From Pseudoalteromonas piscicida (GTDB lineage Bacteria > Pseudomonadota > Gammaproteobacteria > Enterobacterales > Alteromonadaceae), in assembly GCF_000238315.3 (NCBI RefSeq), contig NZ_CP011924.1:3402501-3466500 (forward strand): a DNA stretch of 64,000 bases, in the 5' to 3' direction. The first letter of the stretch is position 1, and the number at the start of each line of letters is the position of its first letter. The notes below the pieces were generated by a model, which saw nothing but the letters and a program-made list of their open reading frames with translations, made no database searches and was not told the DNA's origin. A program made the position numbers and the translations under genes. Of the stretch, positions 42,284 through 52,667 are shown one piece after another.

Positions 42284-45200
42284 ATGCAAGATGATTTTTT
42301 AGCGGATATTGATAGCGATATATTGAGTTTACTGTTAGAGCAAGATGCCAGCGAAGGGATCCCTCATCTATCCGGTCATACCGCACCCTTATCATATTTA
42401 CAGCAACAGCTTTGGACGCTGCAAGCATTAGATGAGTCGAATACAAGCTATCTCATGCCTGTCGTCTTTGAAGTCCATGGTCAAGTCGATGCAGTCAGGT
42501 TAGAGTTGGCTCTACAAGCTGTGATTGCCAATCATAGTGTATTTAGAACGCAATTTATCGCAAATGGTAATGAGCCAACACAAGTTGAGCTGGACAGTGC
42601 TGTTTTTTCGTTAGAGCAAGTTCATAGTGATAAATGTAGAGCTAGCTACCTGGCGAGCGAAGAATTAAACACTTGGTTAATGACAGCTAACGATTTAACA
42701 CAAGTGCCGCAACTCAAAGCTCAACTCATCAGTTGCGCCGATCAGTTGCAAATTCTTGCATTAAGTTATCATCACTTAGTTTCTGATGGTTGGTCTAATA
42801 ACCTGATTTTGGCCGATTTAAAACGCGCCTATCAGGGACTTTCCCTGTCTAAGCCTACACTACGCTATCTTGATTTTGCACATTGGCAGCGCAGTGAATT
42901 GTCCGACGCGCATCCTGCTGTCGGTTTTTGGCTGCATTATTTAAATGCCCCGCGACAACCAGTGCGATTACACCAGCAGCGTTTCACGTCTAATAAGTTA
43001 AGCTCAGCAGGCGCGCGTCAACAATTTATGCTCAATGCGCCGTTAAGTGTGGAGCTTAATGATTTTTGTAAACGAAATCAGGTCACGCCGTTTGCATCCT
43101 TGCTGGCGGTATGGCAGTTATTGTTATCTCGCCACCATGGGAATGATCAATTTGTTGTTGGAGTCCCCAACGCGGGTCGCTCGCAAGAGCAAGTGCAAGA
43201 CATCGTAGGCTGCTTTATTACCACGCAAGCCTATCGCTGTGAGGCCCATGCAGCCCGATCTTTTATTGATATTGTGAAACGAATACAAGGACATGCACTT
43301 ACTTGCACGCAATACAGTGATGTACCGTTTGAATATGTGTTGTCGGTGTTACCAGAACATCGCACTGAGCAGTATCAAGGTAGTTTTTTTCAAGTGGGGT
43401 TTGATTGCCAACCGCAGTTACAAGGACAACTCAACTTCGCTGATTTCTCGCTAGAACCTGTCGCGGGTGGCAGTACCCAGAGCAAGTTTGCCATTGCACT
43501 ATCGGTGCAAACTAGCGAGGCCAATATAGCGTGTGAAATTGAGTACGATCTCGCACAGTTTGATCTCCAATATATACAGACACTACAACGAGAGTTCTGT
43601 TTACTGCTTACCTTAGCTTTGGGACATGAAAATGAGACCATTGGTAATTGGATTGATGTGGCCTACGAAAACCAGCGCCCGTATTTGCCTGAAAGTAACG
43701 CGAATAAGGGTAAAACCTTGGCTCACGTTGAGAAGTTAACGCACACCTTGATTCGTCAACAGGCTCTTGCCACGCCAACAAATACCGCAATGATTTTTCA
43801 AGATCATCACTTTGATTATCAATGGTTAGAAGCACATGCCAACTATATTGCTTCGCAACTTCAAACTGTTGGTGTAAAGGCTGGGGAAGTCGTGGGTATT
43901 GCATTGCCAAGGTCGCCTTATTTGGTGGCAAGCTTGCTCGCGTGTTTTAAGTCTGGAGTGACCTATTTACCACTGGACGCTAAGCTGCCCGAAGATAAGC
44001 TAACTCACATGATAGAAGATAGCGGCTGTGTTTTGGTATTGGGCGAGCAATTGCACTTAACATCGCTTCCTTTGATAGCAGAAGACGCATTAGTTTGCTC
44101 GGATACCTCTGATTGGTTTGCACAAGACTTAACTATTGACGTCCATCCTGAGCATATCGCTTATCTTAACTACACTTCTGGCTCGACGGGTCAAGCGAAA
44201 GGGGTAGCGGTAGCACATGGGGCGCTTAGCCGTTATATATTTACGGCAGCTGATTTTATCAATCTTTCGCAACAAGATGTGGTTTTACAGTTTGCGACGG
44301 CGAACTTTGATGCCTTTGTTGAGCAGGTCTTTCCAACCTTGGTGGTTGGCGCTGCACTGGTTATTCGAGACGATAGCTTGTGGGATGCACAACAATTATT
44401 TGAGCAGGCCCGCAAACATCGCATCAGTGTTATGGACTTAAGTGCCGCTTATTGGCGCCAAGTAGCTGAAGATTGGTGTTATTTAATGCCCAAGCACAAT
44501 TGGCGCTTACCGGCGTTACGACAGGTGCATTCCGGTGGCGAAGCCATGTCAAAACAAGCTATTAGCGCTTGGCGACAAGCAGGCTTGGCAGACGTAAAAT
44601 TGGTCAATACCTATGGACCCACCGAAATTGTGGTGGAGGCCGCAATCTTTGATTGTACTAAGCTCGATGTTGCGCATATCGACTCCGTTCCGATTGGGAC
44701 TGCTATTGCAGAGCGTAAACTCTATGTACTAGATGCAGAGCAGAACTTGGTACCACAAGGGCAAGCGGGTGAGCTCTATATTGGAGGCGAGATTCTGGCT
44801 CAGGGTTACTTTGGCCGAGCCGGCCAAACTGCTGCAAGCTTTGTGGCCGACCCATTTAGTGACTCAGGTAAGCGTTTATATCGCACTGGAGATTTGGTGA
44901 GATGGAACGAACACGCGCAACTTGAGTTTATTGGTCGAGTCGATAACCAAGTCAAAATCCGTGGTTTCCGGGTCGAAATTGAAGAGGTTGAGCTTAAATT
45001 GCGTGCGATGGCAGGCGTAAGTGATGTGGCTGTTGTTGCTCAGCAGCATGCAGGAACAACTAGGTTACTCGCTTATCTCTGTTCACATAGAACGGCACAA
45101 GACATTCAAGCCGATACCAGGGCGGCGCTACCCGAATACATGGTTCCTGCAGTATTTACACTAATGGATAGTCTGCCGCTGAACGCCAATGGCAAAGTGG

Positions 45201-48200
45201 ATCGTTCAGCTTTACCAGCACCCAAGCACCAAGAGCAAACGCAAATCACGGTCTGTGTTGGTGAGGCTGAACAATCGATCGCTGCAATCTGGTGCAAATT
45301 ATTTAATCTGGAGCAAATAGGCCGAGATGATAACTTTTTTGCCCTCGGTGGCGACTCGATAATTTGCCTACAAATGGTGTCTTTGTGTCGTCAAGCTGGC
45401 TGGGAAGTATCACCTGGACATGTGTTTGCAGCGCAAACCATAGCGGGTATTGCGGCGCTTGCCGTCCAGTTAGCTGAGCCAAATCCGGGCGACGAGGAAG
45501 AAGTCAAAGGGCAGGCGCCACTTTTGCCTATTCAGCAAGCCTTTTTTGAGCAGCGAGAGCATGCACCACATCACTACAACCAAGCGGTCATGTTACGCTT
45601 GGAGCAAGCGTTAGATTGGCGTGTATTCAAGCAAGTGATAGGTCGACTCATTCAGCATCATGACGCCCTAAGGCTGACATTTAGCAAGGACAGTCAAGGT
45701 TATTGGCAACAATCTTTTGGTGATTATCACGAGTCGATGCTGGCGCAGGTTTTCACAATGTATCAAGTGGAGAGTGAGCAGATCACTGCGCTGGCAGAGG
45801 AAATACAAGCAAGCTTGAATATTCAAGATGGGCCTTTGATGCGTGCGGCAGTGATGACAGTAGCCGACGGCAGCTATCGTGTCTTGCTGGTGGTTCATCA
45901 CTTGGTGATTGATGGCGTGTCTTGGCGCATTGTGTTGGATGATTTAGCAACCGGCTATGAGCAGTTGCTGAATTCTGCAGATTGGCAGCTACCAGCCAAG
46001 TCGAGCAGTGTGAAAAAGTGGGCCGAAGCGCTACAGCACTATGGTGAAGCGTTTGCTGATGAAGCTAATTTTTGGCATATGCAAACCGCATCTCCTTTAC
46101 CTTTCCCTTATCAGGATGTGGAAGCAAGTGCAGTTGAAGCCAGCGTAGCAACCGCAGAACAACAATGTTCTGTCGAACTCACAACACAGTTACTGACCCA
46201 AGCAAGTCGGCCATATCGCACCCAAGTTAATGACTTATTATTAAGTGCGCTGAGCGAAGCGGTGTATCGCTGGTTAGGAAAAGATGAATATGTGCTCCAT
46301 TTGGAAGGACATGGTCGAGAACCTTGGCAATCAGAGATTGATTTGAGTCGTACGGTGGGTTGGTTTACCGCTATGTTCCCGCTGAAACTATCGCGCCACG
46401 GCAACTGGCTCGACACGATCACTGGCACAAAAGAGGTTTTGCGTAGGATCCCAAATAAAGGAATTGGCTATGGCGCACTTAAGTATGGCAATTCCGCCAC
46501 ACCTACACACTTGCCAGAAATTGCGGATATAGAATTTAACTATTTAGGCCAGTTAGACAATAACTTTACCAGTGATGATATATGGCAACCCGCCGTTGAG
46601 TCTACAGGGGCAAGCCATAATGGCTTGGCAAAGGTGACGAGTGAGCTGGCGATACAAGCACAGGTCTTAGGAGGGCAACTCCAGATCCGCGCAAGTTTTG
46701 TTGAGGCTCGACTGAGCGCAGGCGCAGTGAATGATTTTATGAGATTGTTCCAGCAATGCTTGGAGGAGTTGGTAAGCCACTGCGAAACAGCAACCGCAAA
46801 ACTAAGTCGGTCTGATGTGCCACTAGCGCAACTCTCGGACGACACATTACGGCAGTTAGATGCTGAGAAAATCAGCAAAGTTTATCCTCTTTCAGCGATG
46901 CAAGAAGGCATGCTTTTCCACGCTTTGTACAGTGACAATAGTGCTTACATAAATCAAATGCAGTTCGCTGTAACCGGTTTAGATATAGACGCATTTAGCG
47001 CTGCTTGGCAACGAGTAACAGATCGCCATGATGCGTTAAGAACGGGCTTGCTCACTCAGGTCACGCCGCCACATCAATATGTTGTTACATCACATCAGGC
47101 TGATATCACGGTACTTGACTGGTCTATGAAAAACCGAAATGTACAGGCTGAACTCGGTCAGCTGGCAAAGCAGCAAGTGGCATCAGGCTTTAATTTAGAG
47201 AAAGACATTGGCTTTAACCGTGTGGTTATCGTTCGGCTCAATGCCACGCAATACAGAGTTATTTGGACCAATCACCATTTATTCACTGACGGCTGGAGTG
47301 CTTCTCGAATGATGGGCGAACTACTGAGTGCCTATCAAGGACAAGCGCTGACAGCTGTAACTGGTCAGTACGACAGTTATATTGCGTTTTTACAAGCACA
47401 AGACCAAGTGCAGAATAGCCGTTATTGGCAACAGCAATTACAACTATTGAGTGAGCCTTGTACGCTGTTCAATCAAGCGGAAAAATTGCATGTAGCAGAA
47501 AACCAAGCTGGTCAAACAAGCTGGATAATTGACTCCACACAGACCGAAACCCTCCTGTCTTTTTGTCGTCACCAGCAGATCACGGTAAACACGTTGATCC
47601 AAGCCGCATGGTCATTGGTATTGAAAACCGCTCTCGGGCGCAATGCCGTATGTTTTGGCTCGGTGACCTCAGGACGACCACCGCAGCTTCCCCAAAGTGA
47701 TAGCATGCTCGGTTTGTTTATAAATACGTTACCGACGATAGTAACGCTGGAACCAGAATTGCCCGTTGGACAATGGTTGCAGCAGCTACAACGCCAAAGC
47801 ATAGCTGCACGTGAACATGAATACACTCCCTTAAGTGATGTTCAAAAATGGGCAAGAGAAGGAGGATTGGACTGCCCAAATGGATTATTTGATACATTGG
47901 TTGTCTTTGAAAACTACCCGATAGCGGAGGCACTTCAGCAAGCTGATAAGGAATCCACGCAATTCGAGCTTGTGGCTAGCCGCGAAGAGACGGATTACCC
48001 ACTGACGGTATCGATTTCACAGCAAGAGACCATCGACATTGCTTTTCACTACCAACTCGCAGCATTAAATAAGGTTGAGGCAAAGCACTTACTTGAGCGT
48101 TTTGTGCTTATTATTTCGCAGTTGGCGCAAGGAGTGATGCAGCCTCTTGGCAGTATAACCGCATTGAGTGCGGAGCAGGAAAAGGCATTACTTGAACTTG

Positions 48201-51200
48201 GTGATCCCCGAAGCAGGCAGGAAACACAAAAAGTCGATATTATGGAGTGCTTATACCAGCAAGCTGAGATGCATCAGCATAGTGCACGGATCCACTTTGA
48301 AGACCAGTCACTAAGTTATCAGGCTCTGTTGTCACATAGCGAAAAGATAGCCGATGGTCTCCAACGCCAAGGGATCCGCCGTGAAGATCGTGTTGCATTA
48401 TTGATGAGGACAGGACTCGATACGCTTGCGAGTATCTTAGCCATTTGGCAGCTTGGTGCAATATACGTCCCTCTTGATTCCGACTCTCCAGATTCCCGTC
48501 TGCATGATATCCTTGCAGTGAGTGAACCGCGATTGGTGCTATATCAAGGGAAAGGGCTTGAGCACTGTGCTGTTGAGCAAATTTCTCTCAGCAGTATCAT
48601 AAACTTAGCGAGCCACGCTAAGCGAGAAGTATCTATACAGCATCCACAGCAATTGGCATACCTGGTGTTTACCTCTGGCTCTACTGGCAAACCAAAAGGG
48701 GTTGCGGTCACACGAGCTGCACTATTGAGCCATTGTTTGGCAATCGCCGATGCTTACCAATATAAGGCCGCCGATCATGCTTTGGCATTTGCTTCATTGG
48801 GCTTTGATGCAGGGCTTGAGCAGGTTTTTGTGCCGCTGTTAACGGGTGCCCAACTCACTATGGTGAATGGTAAAACGCTATTACCAGAGCAGTGTAGCGA
48901 ACTCATCACAGCCAAGCAGATCAATATCGTTGACTTACCACGCGGCTATTTACAGCACTTGCCGCATCTTGATGCGGTTCGCTTGTGCATTGTGGGTGGT
49001 GAGGCTTGGCCAGTGCAAGAACTACTTCAATGGCGCCAGCGTGCACCTCACACACAATTTATCAATGCTTATGGGCCAACAGAAACAGTGATCACGCCAA
49101 CCATTTGGCAAGACGATAACACTTCATTGCTCGACAGTGTTTATGTGCCGATTGGTTCAGTCGTTGGCGAGCGTCATGCCTACGTGTTGAGTGAAGAGCT
49201 TAACCTTACGCCGCAAGGTGGAATTGGTGAGTTGTACATTGCAGGTACGTTGGCACAAGGTTATTTTGCTAGAGCGGATTTAACCGCAGAGCGCTTTATC
49301 GCAAACCCATTTAGCGATAAAGGCGAGCGTTTATATCGTACAGGTGATCTGGTGCGTTGGGGCAAGCAAGGCGAACTTGTTTATCACGGGCGTGCGGATC
49401 AACAAGTTAAAGTACGCGGTTATCGAATTGAATTGGCTGAAATCGAAAAGCAAATCACGGCAATGCCTAGCGTAAATAGTGCACTGGTCCGTCTGCAAGA
49501 AACTCAGCAAGGGGCACAGCTAGTTGCTTATGTGATAGGAGAAGATCTGGATCTCAATGCGCTGCAAACACAAGCTCAACAGAGGTTACCTGATTATATG
49601 CAACCGGCTTATTGGTTTGCATTGGCCCAATTTCCGTTGACTATAAACGGAAAAATAGATGTAAAAGCGTTACCTCAGCCCTCACGGCAAGCAAGCCAAA
49701 CTGAAAGCCATGCAATGAACACTCACGAAAAGCAACTGGCGGCGATTTGGCAGGCGTTATTAGGCGTTGAAGCATCATCCCATAGCCAGTTTTTCCATGC
49801 GGGTGGGGATTCTATTCTAGCTATGAGGTTGACCTCGCAAATCAATCAAACATTTGGGTTGAATCTAGGGGTCAGGGAAATCTTTGAACACAGTGAATTT
49901 ACTGCGTTGGCACAATATATCGCTGAGCAGCATCAAGCGAATAGGGAGGCTGAAGCGATTGTACTACAAGCACTGCCTTTTGAGCAGCAAGTGCCCGTAT
50001 CGGCGGAGCAGCGTAGTCTCTGGATCACGGACAAATTAAGTGAAGAAAAAGATAAAGCGGCTTATAACATCACTACGAGTGTGAATCTCTTTGGTGAGCT
50101 TGATGTGGTAAGCCTGCAGCAAGCATTTACTCAGTTACTGGCGTGGCATCGTACGTTCAGTTATCGCTTTATTGAGCAAGAAGGCGATGTGGTTGCGCTT
50201 TACAGTGAGGAAAATGAACTGAATTGGCAGTTCGTGAAACTGACTGATGGCTTAGAGCAAAATACGCAAGAGGCGACCGAGTTGCGTCAACACTTCGAGC
50301 GTACACCGTTTGATTTAGCACAAGATGTTTTACTACGAGTGTTGCTGGTCGAAATTGCGGATAAACACTATCAGTTAACCATTAACATGCATCACATCGT
50401 CAGTGATGGGTGGTCTATGGGCAACCTGGTGCAGCAGGTTGGTGAGTTTTATTTGGCACAGGTTGAGAAACGCGAAACCGTTTTACCTGCGCTGCAAGTT
50501 CAATATAGTGATTATGCTAAGTGGCAGCAGCTGCGCTTGGCAAGTGATGAGGCGCGCGAGGTTGCTCAATATTGGCGAACTCAATTGGCCGATGCACCTA
50601 TGCAAACCCTGATCCCTCTGCATTCACCGCGTCCTGAAAATAGTGATACAAAAGGTGAAGTTATCGACTTTACCATCGTGGCCGAGGTGCGCCAAGCCAT
50701 CGAGCAGTTAGCGCAACATCAGCAGTGTTCTGTCTTTAGTGTACTGCTGGCAAGTTATGCTGCATGGTTATATGAAATAACTGGGCAGCAAGATTTAGTG
50801 CTAGGCACTGATCTGTCGGGACGAGAACATGCCGACCTAGAACCTTTGATCGGATATTTTATTAGGGTACTTCCATTGCGTATCCGCCTTACTGGCGCTA
50901 TGGGCTTTGCTGAGCTGTGTGCGCATGTTCAACACACCTTACTCGATGTACAAAGCAATCAGTTGTTTACCTTAGACGGCGTGATTAATGAGGTAGGCGT
51001 ACAAAGAACTGCGGGGTTGTCGCCATTATTCCAACAGCTTTTTGTAATGCAAAATACGCCAAAGCCGGATTGGCCAATTGAAGGGCTCAATATGGAAGGG
51101 CTCTCCTCTACAGATACATCGAGCAAGTTTGACTCAGCAATCTTTATTGATGCTCAAAAGAGCGCTTATCAAGGCCGTTGTTATTACAAGAGCGGACTAT

Positions 51201-51364
51201 ATCGACGAGATAAAATGCAAGTTGCACTGGATAGATGGCTAGCGTTGCTTGGGCAGTTAGTGCAACAGCCCGCACTAAGCTTAGCGACGTTCAGACCGCA
51301 AATTAGCAAACAAGCGAGTCAGAATAAGTTTAAATCAACGAAGTTTGCAAAGTTAAAGAAGTAG
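42284..51364 (+). CDS. Giant NRPS: C-A-T-E-C-A-T-C
   Basis: 3026 residues. C1 (HHLVSDG at 163). A1 (about 480-960; pocket D-A-E-D-H-G-T-V-E-K, identical to that of the loading NRPS). T1 (Ser1025). An epimerisation domain (HHLVIDGVSWRIV at 1205, SRTVGWFTAMFPL) makes the first residue D. C2 (HHLFTDG at 1664). A2 (pocket D-A-E-D-I-G-A-I-T-K, again acidic, so a basic residue). T2 (AGGDS, Ser2510). C3 (HHIVSDG at 2703) has no following A-T. It ends in the basic tail TKFAKLKK and begins with an acidic segment (MQDDFLADIDSDILSLLLE). It should add D-basic and basic residues, then wait for an in-trans aminoacyl carrier at C3. Confidence 0.93.
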   Translation: MQDDFLADIDSDILSLLLEQDASEGIPHLSGHTAPLSYLQQQLWTLQALDESNTSYLMPVVFEVHGQVDAVRLELALQAVIANHSVFRTQFIANGNEPTQVELDSAVFSLEQVHSDKCRASYLASEELNTWLMTANDLTQVPQLKAQLISCADQLQILALSYHHLVSDGWSNNLILADLKRAYQGLSLSKPTLRYLDFAHWQRSELSDAHPAVGFWLHYLNAPRQPVRLHQQRFTSNKLSSAGARQQFMLNAPLSVELNDFCKRNQVTPFASLLAVWQLLLSRHHGNDQFVVGVPNAGRSQEQVQDIVGCFITTQAYRCEAHAARSFIDIVKRIQGHALTCTQYSDVPFEYVLSVLPEHRTEQYQGSFFQVGFDCQPQLQGQLNFADFSLEPVAGGSTQSKFAIALSVQTSEANIACEIEYDLAQFDLQYIQTLQREFCLLLTLALGHENETIGNWIDVAYENQRPYLPESNANKGKTLAHVEKLTHTLIRQQALATPTNTAMIFQDHHFDYQWLEAHANYIASQLQTVGVKAGEVVGIALPRSPYLVASLLACFKSGVTYLPLDAKLPEDKLTHMIEDSGCVLVLGEQLHLTSLPLIAEDALVCSDTSDWFAQDLTIDVHPEHIAYLNYTSGSTGQAKGVAVAHGALSRYIFTAADFINLSQQDVVLQFATANFDAFVEQVFPTLVVGAALVIRDDSLWDAQQLFEQARKHRISVMDLSAAYWRQVAEDWCYLMPKHNWRLPALRQVHSGGEAMSKQAISAWRQAGLADVKLVNTYGPTEIVVEAAIFDCTKLDVAHIDSVPIGTAIAERKLYVLDAEQNLVPQGQAGELYIGGEILAQGYFGRAGQTAASFVADPFSDSGKRLYRTGDLVRWNEHAQLEFIGRVDNQVKIRGFRVEIEEVELKLRAMAGVSDVAVVAQQHAGTTRLLAYLCSHRTAQDIQADTRAALPEYMVPAVFTLMDSLPLNANGKVDRSALPAPKHQEQTQITVCVGEAEQSIAAIWCKLFNLEQIGRDDNFFALGGDSIICLQMVSLCRQAGWEVSPGHVFAAQTIAGIAALAVQLAEPNPGDEEEVKGQAPLLPIQQAFFEQREHAPHHYNQAVMLRLEQALDWRVFKQVIGRLIQHHDALRLTFSKDSQGYWQQSFGDYHESMLAQVFTMYQVESEQITALAEEIQASLNIQDGPLMRAAVMTVADGSYRVLLVVHHLVIDGVSWRIVLDDLATGYEQLLNSADWQLPAKSSSVKKWAEALQHYGEAFADEANFWHMQTASPLPFPYQDVEASAVEASVATAEQQCSVELTTQLLTQASRPYRTQVNDLLLSALSEAVYRWLGKDEYVLHLEGHGREPWQSEIDLSRTVGWFTAMFPLKLSRHGNWLDTITGTKEVLRRIPNKGIGYGALKYGNSATPTHLPEIADIEFNYLGQLDNNFTSDDIWQPAVESTGASHNGLAKVTSELAIQAQVLGGQLQIRASFVEARLSAGAVNDFMRLFQQCLEELVSHCETATAKLSRSDVPLAQLSDDTLRQLDAEKISKVYPLSAMQEGMLFHALYSDNSAYINQMQFAVTGLDIDAFSAAWQRVTDRHDALRTGLLTQVTPPHQYVVTSHQADITVLDWSMKNRNVQAELGQLAKQQVASGFNLEKDIGFNRVVIVRLNATQYRVIWTNHHLFTDGWSASRMMGELLSAYQGQALTAVTGQYDSYIAFLQAQDQVQNSRYWQQQLQLLSEPCTLFNQAEKLHVAENQAGQTSWIIDSTQTETLLSFCRHQQITVNTLIQAAWSLVLKTALGRNAVCFGSVTSGRPPQLPQSDSMLGLFINTLPTIVTLEPELPVGQWLQQLQRQSIAAREHEYTPLSDVQKWAREGGLDCPNGLFDTLVVFENYPIAEALQQADKESTQFELVASREETDYPLTVSISQQETIDIAFHYQLAALNKVEAKHLLERFVLIISQLAQGVMQPLGSITALSAEQEKALLELGDPRSRQETQKVDIMECLYQQAEMHQHSARIHFEDQSLSYQALLSHSEKIADGLQRQGIRREDRVALLMRTGLDTLASILAIWQLGAIYVPLDSDSPDSRLHDILAVSEPRLVLYQGKGLEHCAVEQISLSSIINLASHAKREVSIQHPQQLAYLVFTSGSTGKPKGVAVTRAALLSHCLAIADAYQYKAADHALAFASLGFDAGLEQVFVPLLTGAQLTMVNGKTLLPEQCSELITAKQINIVDLPRGYLQHLPHLDAVRLCIVGGEAWPVQELLQWRQRAPHTQFINAYGPTETVITPTIWQDDNTSLLDSVYVPIGSVVGERHAYVLSEELNLTPQGGIGELYIAGTLAQGYFARADLTAERFIANPFSDKGERLYRTGDLVRWGKQGELVYHGRADQQVKVRGYRIELAEIEKQITAMPSVNSALVRLQETQQGAQLVAYVIGEDLDLNALQTQAQQRLPDYMQPAYWFALAQFPLTINGKIDVKALPQPSRQASQTESHAMNTHEKQLAAIWQALLGVEASSHSQFFHAGGDSILAMRLTSQINQTFGLNLGVREIFEHSEFTALAQYIAEQHQANREAEAIVLQALPFEQQVPVSAEQRSLWITDKLSEEKDKAAYNITTSVNLFGELDVVSLQQAFTQLLAWHRTFSYRFIEQEGDVVALYSEENELNWQFVKLTDGLEQNTQEATELRQHFERTPFDLAQDVLLRVLLVEIADKHYQLTINMHHIVSDGWSMGNLVQQVGEFYLAQVEKRETVLPALQVQYSDYAKWQQLRLASDEAREVAQYWRTQLADAPMQTLIPLHSPRPENSDTKGEVIDFTIVAEVRQAIEQLAQHQQCSVFSVLLASYAAWLYEITGQQDLVLGTDLSGREHADLEPLIGYFIRVLPLRIRLTGAMGFAELCAHVQHTLLDVQSNQLFTLDGVINEVGVQRTAGLSPLFQQLFVMQNTPKPDWPIEGLNMEGLSSTDTSSKFDSAIFIDAQKSAYQGRCYYKSGLYRRDKMQVALDRWLALLGQLVQQPALSLATFRPQISKQASQNKFKSTKFAKLKK

Positions 51365-51401
51365 CGAACTCCAGATCATAACCGGTTTAACTATCTGTAT
51401 A

Positions 51402-51432
51402 AAAATGAGGTGCGAGATGCACCTCATTTTTG
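51402..51432 (+). terminator. Terminator after the giant NRPS gene
   Basis: AAAATGAGGTGC and GCACCTCATTTT form a perfect 12-bp stem with a 5-nt loop, followed by T. Confidence 0.88.
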
Positions 51433-51462
51433 ATTCAAATCAAGTAAATCTTCTACTTTGTA

Positions 51463-51488
51463 GTAAAGAAAATAATTTGCCTTACGTC
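51463..51488 (+). promoter_or_regulatory. Iron-starvation sigma promoter of the hydroxylase gene
   Basis: GTAAAG (51463-51468), 16 nt, CGTC (51485-51488) differs from the motif at one position. It lies about 100 bp upstream of the hydroxylase gene and directly after a terminator. Confidence 0.65.
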
Positions 51489-51590
51489 ATATCGCTAAGC
51501 AGACCAACTCAAGGTGGCAGGGCGATGTTCTATTGGAGGTCCGATAGTTCATTACCGCGGATTGGTATGAGTCTATGACAGGAGAAAACG

Positions 51591-52652
51591 ATGACGTCCA
51601 CTGTGCGAAAAGGTAAATTTTCATCACTTAAAAAAGGGGTAAAACCCGCAGCTAGCGCTACTCAGGCTGCAACTTCTACGACATTTTTCCCAGGAGCCGA
51701 AGGGTTTCCTGCGGTGATCCAACCAACCAGTAAAGATTTAGACCCGTACATTTGGGCTGAAGCAAATCGAGATTTTATAGAAACTAACTTGCTGAAATAT
51801 TCAGGGTTGGTCTTCCGTGGTTTTGGCCTAAAAACACCGCAGGACTTTGAGCAATTTGCCAGTGCGATCCAACCTGGGCTTTATGGTAACTATGGTGATC
51901 TGCCCAAAAAAGAGGGCGGCAAGAAGACGTATAAATCGACTCCCTACCCTGAAAACAAAATGATCCTTTATCACAACGAGAGCTCTCACTTAGAGCAGTG
52001 GCCTCGTAAACAGTGGTTTTTTTGTGAACTACCTTCACCTGTTGGCGGTACAACCCCGATTGTCGATTGTCGTCGCATGTTATCTGTGTTGCCAAGTGAG
52101 TTGGTTAAGAAAATTGAAGAAAAAGGCCTGCTCTATCCTCGCAATTTCCACAAAAGTGTGGATGTAAGTTGGCAACACTTCTATAAGACCGATAGCAAAA
52201 TTGAGGTGGAAGAGCGACTCCGCGCAGCAGGTATTGAATACAGCTGGTTAGAAAACGATGGCTTACAAACCAAAACTAAAACCCATGGGGTAATAGTCCA
52301 TCCGCTTACGAAAGAAAGGTCGTTCTTTAACCAAGTTCAATTACATCATATCGCCTGTTTGGAGCCAGAGGTTAAAGAAAGTCTAATTGAACTGGTGGGT
52401 GAGCAAAGATTACCTAGGCATGTCTACTTTGGCGATGGAAGCGCGATTAGTGAGGAAGAAATGGCGATTATTGGTGCCGCATACGAAACCTGTGCCGTTC
52501 GCTTTGACTGGCAGCAAGGAGATGTCGTGATGCTAGATAATATGCTTGCTGCACACGCAAGAGATCCATTCGAGGGTCCACGAAAAATCGTTGTTGCGAT
52601 GGGGGACATCTATACGCAACAAGAGTTACAACACGCAAATAACGTAAAGTAA
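51591..52652 (+). CDS. SyrP/TauD-type Fe(II)/2-oxoglutarate dioxygenase, aspartyl beta-hydroxylase
   Basis: 353 residues with AGGAG 7 nt before the ATG. The iron-binding facial triad is visible as His128-x-Glu130 (YHNESSH) and His322 (LAAHARDPF), with the 2-oxoglutarate-binding Arg331 nearby (GPRK). Stand-alone enzymes of this kind hydroxylate the beta carbon of carrier-bound Asp (or His) in siderophore NRPS lines. The next gene, 15 bp downstream, activates Asp by code, so beta-hydroxyaspartate, a bidentate ferric ligand, is the expected product. The N-terminus carries GKFSSLKKG, similar to the tails of the two NRPS proteins that end on a C domain. Confidence 0.9.
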   Translation: MTSTVRKGKFSSLKKGVKPAASATQAATSTTFFPGAEGFPAVIQPTSKDLDPYIWAEANRDFIETNLLKYSGLVFRGFGLKTPQDFEQFASAIQPGLYGNYGDLPKKEGGKKTYKSTPYPENKMILYHNESSHLEQWPRKQWFFCELPSPVGGTTPIVDCRRMLSVLPSELVKKIEEKGLLYPRNFHKSVDVSWQHFYKTDSKIEVEERLRAAGIEYSWLENDGLQTKTKTHGVIVHPLTKERSFFNQVQLHHIACLEPEVKESLIELVGEQRLPRHVYFGDGSAISEEEMAIIGAAYETCAVRFDWQQGDVVMLDNMLAAHARDPFEGPRKIVVAMGDIYTQQELQHANNVK

Positions 52653-52667
52653 AAGGTAGTGTATCTT

